Source of the DNA: Enterobacteriaceae bacterium UBA5654
Lineage (GTDB): Bacteria; Pseudomonadota; Gammaproteobacteria; Enterobacterales; Enterobacteriaceae
Direction of reading: 5' to 3'
DNA length: 64,000 bases
Assembly: GCA_002421005.1 (NCBI GenBank)
Contig: DIJC01000020.1
Coordinates: forward strand, 138,950-202,949
The notes under the pieces were generated by a model. That model did no database searches, was not told the DNA's origin, and worked only from the letters and a program-made list of their open reading frames with translations. This document shows positions 17,715 to 25,764 of this stretch, in pieces. A program made the position numbers and the translations under genes. Each line of letters starts with the position of its first letter. Position 1 is the stretch's first letter.

Positions 17715-19589
17715 ATGATGGACAACTTACGCACGGCTGCTAACAGTCTCGTGCTCAAGATTATTTTCGGTATCATTATCGTGTCGTTCATTTTGACCGG
17801 CGTGAGCAGCTACCTGATTGGCGGTAACAATACTTATGCCGCTAAAGTTAATGGCCAGGAAATTGGTCGTCAGCAGTTCGAAAATGCCGTTGCCAACGAG
17901 CGCAATGAGCGCCAGGAACGGATGAAAGAACAGTTCTCCGAACTGGCGTCTAACGAAAGCTACATCAAAGATATGCGTCGTCAGGTGCTCAATCGCATGA
18001 TTGACCAGATGCTGCTCGACCAGTACGCAAGAGAGCTGGGACTGGGGATCAGCGACGACCAGGTCAAAAAAGCCATCTTCGCCACCCAGGCATTCCAGGA
18101 AAACGGCCAGTTCAGCAATGAGCGTTATGTTCAACTGGTTAACCGGATGGGCATGAGCCCTGACCAGTACGCGCAATTGCTGCGTAATCAGTTGCTCACC
18201 CAGCAACTGATCAATGCCGTCGCCGGTACTGACTTCATCCTGCCGGGTGAAACCGATCAATTAGCCGCCCTGGTCGCCCAGCAGCGCGTCGTTCGTCAGG
18301 CGGTAATTGACGTGAACGCGCTGGCGGCGAAACAGCAGGTCAGCGATGCAGAAATTCAGGCCGCATACGACCAGAATAAAGACCGCTTTGTGGCCCCGGA
18401 ACAGTTCCGCGTAAGCTACATCAAACTTGATGCCGCTGCGATGCCGCAGACCGTGACCGATCAGGATCTCCAGTCCTACTACGATCAGCATCAGGATGAG
18501 TTCACCCAGGCCGGGCGCTATCGCTTCAGCGTCATTCAGACTAAAACTGAAGCTGAGGCCAAAGCCGTTCTGGATGCGCTGAACAAGGGCGCGGATTTCG
18601 CCGCGCTGGCGAAAGAGAAATCTGCCGATATCATCTCCGCGCGTAACGGCGGCGATTTGGGCTGGATGGACGATGCCGGGCTTCTGCCGGAATTGAAAGA
18701 CGCCGGTCTGAAAGAAAAAGGCCAGCTGTCAGGGGTAATCAAATCCTCCGTCGGTTTCCTGGTGGCTCGTCTTGACGACACCCAGCCCGCAGTGGTTAAG
18801 CCGTTCGCTGAAGCCCGCGACGACATTACCGCGAAAGTGAAGCAGGAAAAAGCGCTCGACGCCTACTTCGCCCTGCAACAGAAAGTCAGCGAAGCGGCCA
18901 GCAACGACAACGAATCGCTGGCCAGCGCCGAACAGGTTGCGGGCGTCAAAGCCGTGGAAACCGGCTGGTTCGACCGTAATCATCTGCCAGCAGAGCTGAA
19001 CTTTAAACCGGTTTCCGATGCCATATTCAGCGGCGCGTTACTGGGGCAGAACGGTGCACCGGGCAGCAACTCTGACATCATCACCGTTGATGGCGACCGC
19101 GCGTTTGTGGTGCGCATCAACGAGCACAAAGCCGAAGCCGTGAAGCCGCTGGCTGAAGTGAAGAACGAGGTAGTGGACACCGTCAAGCTTGAGAAAGCGA
19201 TCCAGCAGGCGAAGCTGGATGCGGACAAGCTGCTGGCCGCACTGCAAACGGGTAAAGGCGATGACGCGCTGAAAGCGGCCGGTCTGAGCTTTGGCGAAGC
19301 GAAAACGCTTAACCGTAGCGCGCTGGACCCGGTAAGCCAGGCCGCCTTTAACCTGGCGCAGCCAGCCGCAGGTAAGCCGAGCTACGGCGTCGCCAGCGAT
19401 ATGCAGGGCAACGTTGTTCTGCTGGCGCTGGACGACGTTAAAGCGGGCACCATGCCGGATGAGCAGAAGCAGGCGATGATCCAGGGCATCACCCGTAACA
19501 ACGCGGAAATTGCCTTTGAAGCGCTGATGAGCAACCTGCGCAAAGAAGCCAAAATTAAGATGGGCGACGTTATTGAGCAGCAACAATAA
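17715..19589 (+). CDS. ppiD: Peptidyl-prolyl isomerase-like periplasmic chaperone PpiD
   Basis: Inner-membrane-anchored periplasmic folding factor (624 aa; E. coli 623) that works near the Sec translocon exit. There is a single N-terminal anchor at about residues 16-34 (LKIIFGIIIVSFILTGV). A SurA-like N-domain follows, then a parvulin domain around 265-355 (IISARNGGDLGWMD), and a long C-terminal region. The E. coli parvulin domain is catalytically poor. The start MMDNLRTAANS at 17715 matches the family; the open frame extends to 17652 without conservation. Confidence 0.96.
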   Translation: MMDNLRTAANSLVLKIIFGIIIVSFILTGVSSYLIGGNNTYAAKVNGQEIGRQQFENAVANERNERQERMKEQFSELASNESYIKDMRRQVLNRMIDQMLLDQYARELGLGISDDQVKKAIFATQAFQENGQFSNERYVQLVNRMGMSPDQYAQLLRNQLLTQQLINAVAGTDFILPGETDQLAALVAQQRVVRQAVIDVNALAAKQQVSDAEIQAAYDQNKDRFVAPEQFRVSYIKLDAAAMPQTVTDQDLQSYYDQHQDEFTQAGRYRFSVIQTKTEAEAKAVLDALNKGADFAALAKEKSADIISARNGGDLGWMDDAGLLPELKDAGLKEKGQLSGVIKSSVGFLVARLDDTQPAVVKPFAEARDDITAKVKQEKALDAYFALQQKVSEAASNDNESLASAEQVAGVKAVETGWFDRNHLPAELNFKPVSDAIFSGALLGQNGAPGSNSDIITVDGDRAFVVRINEHKAEAVKPLAEVKNEVVDTVKLEKAIQQAKLDADKLLAALQTGKGDDALKAAGLSFGEAKTLNRSALDPVSQAAFNLAQPAAGKPSYGVASDMQGNVVLLALDDVKAGTMPDEQKQAMIQGITRNNAEIAFEALMSNLRKEAKIKMGDVIEQQQ

Positions 19590-19629
19590 CGAGGCGCATT
19601 CCAGAATTATGCAACGCGTTGCAACAAAC

Positions 19630-19653
19630 AAAGGCCGCTTTCGCGGCCTTTTC
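19630..19653 (+). terminator. Terminator of ppiD
   Basis: AAAGGCCGC/GCGGCCTTT stem with a TTTC loop, followed by a T-rich stretch. Confidence 0.85.
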
Positions 19654-19734
19654 CATTTTTAACATTCGCCATTTGTTTCCTGTTTTCCCTGCCGTTATCG
19701 TGGCTTCGCTGTCAACACACAAGGAGAATACAGC

Positions 19735-20109
19735 ATGAAACGTGGAATCAAAGTCGCTCTTATCACCGTCGCCCTGGCATATGCCGGACTCAGCTGTCAG
19801 GCCATTGCTGCCCAGTCCCCGGCTAAAGCGCAGGCGGTAAAAACCCAATCTGACGCCCAGCCCGCAACGCAGGTGAAAGCGCCGGAGGCGGCAAAGGCCA
19901 GCGATGACGAAGGAACCAGGGTTAACGTCAACAGCGCTTCTGCCGAAGAACTGGCCCAGGCCATGAACGGCGTCGGGCTGAAAAAAGCGCAGGCGATTGT
20001 CAGCTATCGCGAAGAGTATGGTCCGTTTAAGTCTCTCGACGACCTCCAGCAGGTGCCGGGGATGGGCAGCTCGCTGGTGCAGCGGAATCTTGCTCATCTG
20101 ACGCTGTAA
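19735..20109 (+). CDS. ybaV: ComEA-like helix-hairpin-helix protein YbaV
   Basis: Exported 124-aa protein with a signal peptide (cleavage likely after SCQAIAAQ) and an Ala/Lys/Gln-rich linker. The C-terminal helix-hairpin-helix pair covers about residues 60-124: VNVNSASAEELAQAMNGVG and LQQVPGMGSSLVQRNL. The domain matches the DNA-binding part of ComEA, the competence DNA receptor. E. coli YbaV is 123 aa with no proven role, so periplasmic DNA binding is inference. GGAG lies upstream of the ATG. Confidence 0.92.
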   Translation: MKRGIKVALITVALAYAGLSCQAIAAQSPAKAQAVKTQSDAQPATQVKAPEAAKASDDEGTRVNVNSASAEELAQAMNGVGLKKAQAIVSYREEYGPFKSLDDLQQVPGMGSSLVQRNLAHLTL

Positions 20110-20155
20110 ATTTCGCGCAATAAGTTGCACGGCGGCAAATTTTTGCCAGACTAAA

Positions 20156-20180
20156 GAGGTCATACCAGTGGTATGGCCTC
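20156..20180 (+). promoter_or_regulatory. Palindrome before fadM (possible operator)
   Basis: An interrupted 12+12 inverted repeat (centre ACCAGTGGT, one mismatch) lies 36 bp before fadM. It has no U-tract, so it is more likely an operator or mRNA hairpin than a terminator. E. coli fadM is FadR-controlled, but this palindrome does not obviously match the FadR consensus. Confidence 0.4.
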
Positions 20181-20215
20181 TGTCTCCCTATTAAAACAAT
20201 TAAGGCTTGTGCGCT

Positions 20216-20629
20216 ATGCAAACTCAAATCAAAGTTCGGGGATTTCACCTCGATGTCTATCAGCACGTGAATAACGCCCGCTATCTGGAATTTCTGGAAG
20301 AGGCGCGTTGGGACGGGCTGGAGAACAGCGACAGTTTTCAGTGGATGACCGCAAATAACATCGCGTTTGTGGTGGTCAATATCAATATTAACTATCGACG
20401 CCCGGCAGTCTTAAGCGATTTGCTGACCATTACCAGCGAACTGCGCCAGCTTAACGGTAAAAGCGGCGTGCTTAGTCAGGTGGTGACGCTGGAGCCGGAA
20501 GGACAGGTGGTCGCCGATGCGCTGATCACTTTTGTCTGTATCGATTTGCAAAACCAGAAAGCGCTGGCGCTGGAAGGGGAGCTGCGGGAGAAACTGGAGG
20601 CGATGATGCCGGGAGAAAACGCCGCCTGA
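20216..20629 (+). CDS. fadM: Long-chain acyl-CoA thioesterase FadM
   Basis: Hotdog-fold thioesterase, 137 aa. It hydrolyses long-chain acyl-CoAs, such as dead-end intermediates of oleate beta-oxidation. The active-site region is HLDVYQHVNNARYLEFLEEA, with the catalytic Asp at VY-preceding position 13. The family N-terminus MQTQIKVRG at 20216 is preferred; an in-frame GTG at 20207 is possible but not conserved. It is convergent with queC. Confidence 0.95.
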   Translation: MQTQIKVRGFHLDVYQHVNNARYLEFLEEARWDGLENSDSFQWMTANNIAFVVVNININYRRPAVLSDLLTITSELRQLNGKSGVLSQVVTLEPEGQVVADALITFVCIDLQNQKALALEGELREKLEAMMPGENAA

Positions 20630-20644
20630 GGAAGCCACGTTTAC

Positions 20645-20667
20645 GCCCGGCAGCGGGGCTGCCGGGC
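20645..20667. terminator. Bidirectional hairpin between fadM and queC
   Basis: Perfect 10-bp stem GCCCGGCAGC/GCTGCCGGGC with a GGG loop. Neither strand has a strong U-tract, but its place between two convergent stops suggests a shared end. Confidence 0.6.
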
Positions 20668-20672
20668 AGGAA

Positions 20673-21368
20673 TTACTTCAGGCCGCTTTTGTTGCGCATG
20701 GCTGCGCTCACGCCGGCTTTATCTGCCAGATAGTGGTTTAAGCCCTTAGCACGCAGGTGGCACGCCGCGCACTGTCCGCAGCCGTCGCCTTTGATGCCGT
20801 TATAGCAGGTCAGCGTTTCGCTGCGCACTAAATCCAGCTTGCCCCAATAATCCGCCAGCGCCCAGGTCTCGGCTTTGTCCAGCCACATTAACGGCGTTTC
20901 AAAGCGGATCTCTTTTGCCATCCCCAGATTGACCGCCTGATTCAGCGCTTTAACAAACTCGTCCCGGCAGTCCGGGTAGCCGGAGAAGTCAGTCTCACAG
21001 ACCCCGGTGATGACCGCTTCCGCTTTCACCTGATAAGCATAAACGGAGGCGAGGGTCAGAAACAGAATATTGCGCCCCGGCACAAAGGTATTCGGGATGC
21101 CGTCAGCGTCGGGTTCATAATCCGGCACCGGGATGCTGTCGCGGGTGAGGCTGCTGACCGCCAGTTCATTGAGCAGGGTAACGTCCAGCACTTTGTGCGC
21201 CCGTGCGCCCAGTTTCAGCGCCAGTTCCCGCGCGACATCGATTTCCGCGCGATGGCGCTGACCATAATCAAACGTCACGCAGTGAACTTCATCATACTGA
21301 TGCAGCGCCTGAATCAGGCAGGTGGTGGAGTCTTGTCCTCCGCTAAAAACAACGACGGCGCGTTTCAT
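20673..21368 (-). CDS. queC: 7-cyano-7-deazaguanine (preQ0) synthase QueC
   Basis: ATP-dependent enzyme (231 aa) that turns 7-carboxy-7-deazaguanine into preQ0 for queuosine tRNA modification. The PP-loop SGGQDSTT (residues 9-16) binds ATP. A C-terminal zinc site is formed by Cys residues in LTCYNGIKGDGCGQCAAC. It has no riboswitch-like leader that I can see. Its start is 63 bp from the end of ybaE on the same strand. Confidence 0.97.
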   Translation of the reverse strand: MKRAVVVFSGGQDSTTCLIQALHQYDEVHCVTFDYGQRHRAEIDVARELALKLGARAHKVLDVTLLNELAVSSLTRDSIPVPDYEPDADGIPNTFVPGRNILFLTLASVYAYQVKAEAVITGVCETDFSGYPDCRDEFVKALNQAVNLGMAKEIRFETPLMWLDKAETWALADYWGKLDLVRSETLTCYNGIKGDGCGQCAACHLRAKGLNHYLADKAGVSAAMRNKSGLK

Positions 21369-21431
21369 GTTTCTTTCCAGTAATAACCTAAAAACCTATG
21401 GTAACGTCTCGCGCCTGTGGCGACCAGTCCT

Positions 21432-23132
21432 TCATGATCCAGCAACGGGCAGCCACGCGGCGGAAAAATCAAACCAGCCGCGCGCGTTAAGGCGAATGCC
21501 GTTTACCCCCGGCGGGGCGCTGATCCGGTACTGGTAATTAAACAGCGGTGTGAGAATGGCGCGCTCCATCAGCGTGTTGAAAACACTCTGGAGCGCGGCG
21601 CCGCGTGCTGGATCGTCCTGATGCTGCTGGGCGTCGTCAAGGGTACGCTGTAACCGCGCGAACTGGCTGGCAGAAAGCAGGGCGGGCCAGAGCGCATCGC
21701 AGCGCAGCCACTGTTCCAGCGTGTATTCTGCCGACTCGCCGATCAGCCTGTCGCCCATGATCAGATCCGCGTTTGCCAGATCGCCACAGCCTTCCCAGGT
21801 TTTGGCATCGAAAAAAATCAGCGTCAGCTCGCAGCCCTGTTCGGCCAGTGCGGTTTTAAGCTGTTCCGCCATCGTATGCAATTCCACCGGCAAATGGTAA
21901 AGCAGCGTCAGGGTCGGCGGCAGCGGCGTCGTAAGCTGGGCCGAGCCGGGAGGGATCGCCCAGCCGGGCAGCAATTCCTCGCTGGGGGTAATTAAGTCAT
22001 CATCCAGCGGCAGGGTCTGAAGCAGCGACGTGGCGTGGATCAGGTCGATCACCTGCCGCGCCTGCGCCTCGCTCAGCCGTTCACTTTGACGCAGGGCGAG
22101 GTAGCAAAAACCGAGGCTGATACTGTTACTCACCAGTCTTAACTGGCCCAGTTCCTGCGGCTCGCCGATGGCAATCTGCACCGGATGGCGGCAGCTGGTG
22201 CCCAGATTTTGTTCAAAAAGCTGCGGGGTGATCCAGTATTCAATCGCTTTTAACAGGGGATGGGTCAGGTGATAGCGATCGTGATTTTCCAGCCGCACCA
22301 AATCCGGCTCAAAAATCTTCAGGCAGAACGGGCCGGTGCCGATGGCGGGATGGTCAGGATGCGCCAGTACGCTGCAATAGCTGGCCAGCCGGTGCGCCAG
22401 CCAGTAATCGGGGCGGTGCAGAATAAACGTCAGGCTTCGGGCGTGGGTGACTTCAAGGTGTTTGACGCTGGCAAAAAGCCTGCGCAGCGCGGGCTGGGTC
22501 AGCAGCATCAGCAATCGCGCCTGCAACTGTTCGGTGGCGACCGCGTCGCCATTGTGCCACCAGAGCGTTGAGCGAATGGAGAACTGCCAGCGCAGCCCGT
22601 CCTGCGAAACCGTCCAGTGATGCGCCAGATCGCCCTGGGGCAGCGGCGAATCCGGCGTGAACCGGGTCAGGCCGGAAAAAATTTGCCCGGCCAGGTGTTG
22701 CTCCGCCCGGCCCGGTAAAAAGCCGGGATGCAGCGGTTCCAGCGGGCGGTAGTAGGGGATGCGCAGGGTCGGCGTGTCGTTGTGCCATTGCCCGCCAAGA
22801 AAGGGATGCAACAACGCGCGCAGTTCAACCGGGGCCAGTTGCGCCAGCTCCAGCGCCGCGTGCTGCTGCCCTTTATGCAGGGCCAGCTCCATCATCTGAT
22901 TGCGCAGCGCGGCGGGCGAAACCAGAAAGGTCAGCACGCCGCGCTTGCCGCGCCCGGATTGTGCCTGCCAGTTCAGCCAGCCCGCCTCCTGAGCCTGGCG
23001 CAGCAGGGTACGCATATGGCGTTCGCTGCAAAAACAGCGCGCCGCCAGTTCTGCGATGGTGACTGACTGGCACGCTCCGGCGGAAGGTTGCCAGAGACGC
23101 TGATACTGATTAAGTCGGTTAAGCAGGCGCAT
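21432..23132 (-). CDS. ybaE: SgrR-like transcriptional regulator with solute-binding domain
   Basis: Protein of 566 aa, the same length as E. coli YbaE. The N-terminal DNA-binding domain (about 1-100; CFCSERHMRTLLRQAQEAGWL is the helix-turn-helix) is like that of SgrR. It is fused to a periplasmic oligopeptide-binding-type fold (SBP_bac_5, about 160-560). As there is no signal peptide, the binding domain acts as a cytosolic ligand sensor. The ligand and targets are unknown. It is divergent from cof and co-oriented with queC. Confidence 0.93.
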   Translation of the reverse strand: MRLLNRLNQYQRLWQPSAGACQSVTIAELAARCFCSERHMRTLLRQAQEAGWLNWQAQSGRGKRGVLTFLVSPAALRNQMMELALHKGQQHAALELAQLAPVELRALLHPFLGGQWHNDTPTLRIPYYRPLEPLHPGFLPGRAEQHLAGQIFSGLTRFTPDSPLPQGDLAHHWTVSQDGLRWQFSIRSTLWWHNGDAVATEQLQARLLMLLTQPALRRLFASVKHLEVTHARSLTFILHRPDYWLAHRLASYCSVLAHPDHPAIGTGPFCLKIFEPDLVRLENHDRYHLTHPLLKAIEYWITPQLFEQNLGTSCRHPVQIAIGEPQELGQLRLVSNSISLGFCYLALRQSERLSEAQARQVIDLIHATSLLQTLPLDDDLITPSEELLPGWAIPPGSAQLTTPLPPTLTLLYHLPVELHTMAEQLKTALAEQGCELTLIFFDAKTWEGCGDLANADLIMGDRLIGESAEYTLEQWLRCDALWPALLSASQFARLQRTLDDAQQHQDDPARGAALQSVFNTLMERAILTPLFNYQYRISAPPGVNGIRLNARGWFDFSAAWLPVAGS

Positions 23133-23234
23133 AAGAAACCCGGAACAATATTCATCAACTATTCACTATTACTTCCGTATATCTCAGCGGATACTGGAGG
23201 ACAAGAGAAATTCATTACTTACCGGGAAATACCT

Positions 23235-24053
23235 ATGGTCAGACTCGCTGCATTTGATATGGACGGCACGCTGTTAATGCCGGATCACCGTCTGGGAGAG
23301 AAAACCCTGGCGGCCCTGCGACGCCTGCGCGAGCGCGACATTACGCTGACCTTTGCCACCGGTCGTCACGCGCTGGAAATGCAGCATATTATCGGCAATC
23401 TGGCGCTGGACGCTTTTCTGATCACCGGTAACGGCACCCGCATTCACTCACTGGAAGGGGAGGTGCTGCACCGTCAGGATTTAGATCCCGCCGTGGCGGA
23501 GCGCGTGCTGCACGGCAACTGGCAGACCGACGCCAGTATGCACATTTTCAACGATGACGGCTGGTTCACCGATAAAGAAATCCCGCTGTTACTCCAGGCT
23601 CACGTTTTCAGCGGCTTTCGCTATCAGATCTGCAATCTGCGGCGCGTTTCGCCGCGTGAAGTCACAAAAATCTGCTTCTGCGGCGAGCATGACGATCTGT
23701 GCCGTTTACAGTTTCAGCTTCAGGATGCGCTCGGCGAGCGCGCGCACCTGTGCTTTTCCGCTTTTCACTGCCTGGAAGTTTTGCCGACCGGCTGTAACAA
23801 AGGCGCGGCGCTGAGCGTACTCAGCCAGCACCTCGGCATCATGATGCAGGAGTGCATGGCGTTTGGCGATGCGATGAACGACAGCGAAATGCTGTCCGGC
23901 GTCGGCCACGGGCTGATTATGGGCAATGCCATGCCGCAGCTGATTGAGGGATTGCCGCATCTGACGGTGATCGGGCACTGCCAGACGCAGGCTGTTTCGC
24001 ACTATTTGACCCACTGGCTGGACACACCCAACCTTCCTTATTCCCCCGAATAG
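23235..24053 (+). CDS. cof: HMP-PP phosphatase / HAD phosphatase Cof
   Basis: Cytosolic HAD hydrolase (272 aa). E. coli Cof dephosphorylates 4-amino-2-methyl-5-hydroxymethylpyrimidine-PP and other phosphates such as PLP. Motif I is DMDGTLL (nucleophile Asp at residue 8 of the chosen frame), motif II is FATG and motif IV is FGDAMNDSEML; it has a C2-type cap. The start MVRLAAFDMDG at 23235 corresponds to the family start. The frame is open to 23088 without conservation. It ends in a terminator shared with the convergent ccdA. Confidence 0.95.
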   Translation: MVRLAAFDMDGTLLMPDHRLGEKTLAALRRLRERDITLTFATGRHALEMQHIIGNLALDAFLITGNGTRIHSLEGEVLHRQDLDPAVAERVLHGNWQTDASMHIFNDDGWFTDKEIPLLLQAHVFSGFRYQICNLRRVSPREVTKICFCGEHDDLCRLQFQLQDALGERAHLCFSAFHCLEVLPTGCNKGAALSVLSQHLGIMMQECMAFGDAMNDSEMLSGVGHGLIMGNAMPQLIEGLPHLTVIGHCQTQAVSHYLTHWLDTPNLPYSPE

Positions 24054-24069
24054 CAAGCGTTGTTCCGGC

Positions 24070-24097
24070 AAGCCAGACTTCGCGTCTGGCTTTTTTT
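24070..24097 (+). terminator. Terminator of cof
   Basis: AAGCCAGAC/GTCTGGCTT stem, TTCGC loop, then a T-run that overlaps the last codon of the convergent ccdA. Confidence 0.9.
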
Positions 24098-25142
24098 AAT
24101 TCACCAGCCGGGCAATTTCAGCTTTCCACGGTGCCACATCGCCAATATTGTCCTGCACCCACTGGGCGTTGTAATAGGTTTCCAGATAGCGTTCGCCGCT
24201 GTCACAAAGTAGCGTGACTACCGCTCCCGTCTGGCCCGCATCGCGCATTCTGGCGGCAATGTTCAGCGCACCCCACATATTGGTCCCGGTTGACGCGCCG
24301 ACTTTACGACCCAGCTGGCTTTCCAGCCACTGTGCGGTGGCAACGCTGGCGGCGTCCGGCACGCGCAGCATCTCATCCACCACGTCCGGTATAAAGGACG
24401 GTTCCACGCGCGGACGACCGATACCTTCGATTTTGCTGCCGACGGCGCTGCGGATCTCAGCGTTACGCGTTTGCCAGTAGTCCATAAATACCGAGTTTTG
24501 CGGATCGACCACCACCAGCCGGGTATCGTAGCCCTGACAGCGGATGTAGCGTCCGATAGTTGCCGAGGTGCCGCCCGTCCCGGCGCTCATGACAATTGCG
24601 GCAGGGACCGGGTGCGGCTCGTTTTTCATCTGGCGAAAAATGCTGTCGGCGATGTTGTTATTGCCGCGCCAGTCGGTAGCCCGTTCGGCGAAGGTGAACT
24701 GATCCATATAATGCCCGTTCAGCTCGCGCGCCAGCATTTCAGAGGCGGCATAAATTTCGCAGGCGCTTTGTACGAAGTGGCAACGCCCACCGTAGAATTC
24801 AATTTGCTCAATTTTGCGCTTCGCGGTGTAGGACGGCATCACCGCAATAAACGGCAGCCCCAGCAGGCGGGCAAAGTAGGCTTCAGAAACCGCCGTCGAT
24901 CCCGACGAGGCTTCAATGATCGGCGTCCCCTCTTTGATCCAGCCGTTGCACAGCGCATACAGAAACAGCGAGCGTGCCAGGCGGTGCTTCAGGCTGCCGG
25001 TCGGATGCGTGCTTTCATCTTTCAGATACAGCGGAATGCCCGCAAACCCCGGCAGGGTGAGGCGGATAAGGTGGGTATCGGCAGAGCGTTGGTAATCAGC
25101 GTTGATTTCGCTGATAGCGTGATTGATCCAGCTACGGTTCAT
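24096..25142 (-). CDS. ccdA: PLP-dependent cysteine desulfhydrase, CcdA-like (cysteine synthase family)
   Basis: Fold-type II PLP enzyme (348 aa) of the cysteine synthase family. The likely PLP lysine is Lys52 (PTGSLKHRLARS). The asparagine loop SSGSTAVSEA replaces SGNTG of CysK, and GTGGTSATIGRY is the phosphate-binding loop; the C-terminal serine region is CDSGERYLETYY. E. coli K-12 has no gene here. In Pantoea ananatis the enzyme ccdA sits beside a YbaO/DecR homologue (CcdR) and is a cysteine-inducible cysteine desulfhydrase. The same divergent pairing with decR here supports H2S/pyruvate/ammonia release from excess cysteine. Biochemical function is inferred; a synthase role cannot be excluded. 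Confidence 0.8.
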   Translation of the reverse strand: MNRSWINHAISEINADYQRSADTHLIRLTLPGFAGIPLYLKDESTHPTGSLKHRLARSLFLYALCNGWIKEGTPIIEASSGSTAVSEAYFARLLGLPFIAVMPSYTAKRKIEQIEFYGGRCHFVQSACEIYAASEMLARELNGHYMDQFTFAERATDWRGNNNIADSIFRQMKNEPHPVPAAIVMSAGTGGTSATIGRYIRCQGYDTRLVVVDPQNSVFMDYWQTRNAEIRSAVGSKIEGIGRPRVEPSFIPDVVDEMLRVPDAASVATAQWLESQLGRKVGASTGTNMWGALNIAARMRDAGQTGAVVTLLCDSGERYLETYYNAQWVQDNIGDVAPWKAEIARLVN

Positions 25143-25194
25143 GAGCGTTTTCCGTTTGTCATTTTGTGCCCAGATTAGCGAATAGCACGGAAAA

Positions 25195-25226
25195 AATTGT
25201 TGCTATTTACCCTTTAAATTACAATT
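25195..25226. promoter_or_regulatory. Candidate DecR/CcdR operator between ccdA and decR
   Basis: AATTGT (25195-25200) and ACAATT (25221-25226) form an inverted repeat around AT-rich DNA in the 115-bp divergent gap, a pattern suited to an Lrp-type dimer. Binding is inferred. Confidence 0.4.
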
Positions 25227-25257
25227 GAAAGAGAAATTTATTCTCCCGGAGGCGGCG

Positions 25258-25716
25258 ATGTTAGATAAAATTGACCGTAAACTGCTTTCATTGCTGCAAC
25301 AGGATTGCACCCTGTCTTTGCAGGCGCTGGCAGATGCCGTTAATCTGACCACCACTCCCTGCTGGAAGCGGCTGAAAAAGCTCGAAGATGACAAAGTGCT
25401 GATCGGCAAAGTGGCGCTGCTGGATGCCGAAAAGCTGGGGCTGGGCCTGACGGCGTTTGTGCTGATCAAAACCCAGCACCACAGCAGTGACTGGTATAAT
25501 CAACTGGTGACGGTGGTGACAGAAATGCCCGAAGTGCTGGGCGTCTGGCGGATGGCGGGCGAGTACGACTACCTGATGCAGGTGCAGGTCGCGGATATGA
25601 AACGCTACGACGATTTTTATAAACGGCTGGTCAGCCGCGTGCCAGGCTTATCTGACGTCACATCAAGCTTTGCGATGGAACAAATCAAGTATACGACGGC
25701 GCTTCCCATCGACTAA
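25258..25716 (+). CDS. decR: Lrp/AsnC-type cysteine-responsive regulator DecR (YbaO/CcdR)
   Basis: Transcription factor of 152 aa, the E. coli length. It has an N-terminal winged helix-turn-helix (LSLQALADAVNLTTTPCWKRLKKLE) and a C-terminal RAM ligand domain (VLGVWRMAGEYDYLMQVQV). E. coli DecR activates cysteine detoxification genes (cyuPA), and the Pantoea homologue CcdR activates adjacent ccdA. The start at 25258 follows GGAGGCGG; the frame is open to 25225 but the conserved start is MLDKIDRKLL. Confidence 0.95.
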   Translation: MLDKIDRKLLSLLQQDCTLSLQALADAVNLTTTPCWKRLKKLEDDKVLIGKVALLDAEKLGLGLTAFVLIKTQHHSSDWYNQLVTVVTEMPEVLGVWRMAGEYDYLMQVQVADMKRYDDFYKRLVSRVPGLSDVTSSFAMEQIKYTTALPID

Positions 25717-25764
25717 TTTCCCGGCATTTTCGCCGGGCCAGGCAGGAACTCAGGATTTTATCGC

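Noticed and set aside
20645..20667. REP element between fadM and queC
   Set aside because: It is a single perfect hairpin without the REP conserved head/tail; treated as a shared transcript end.
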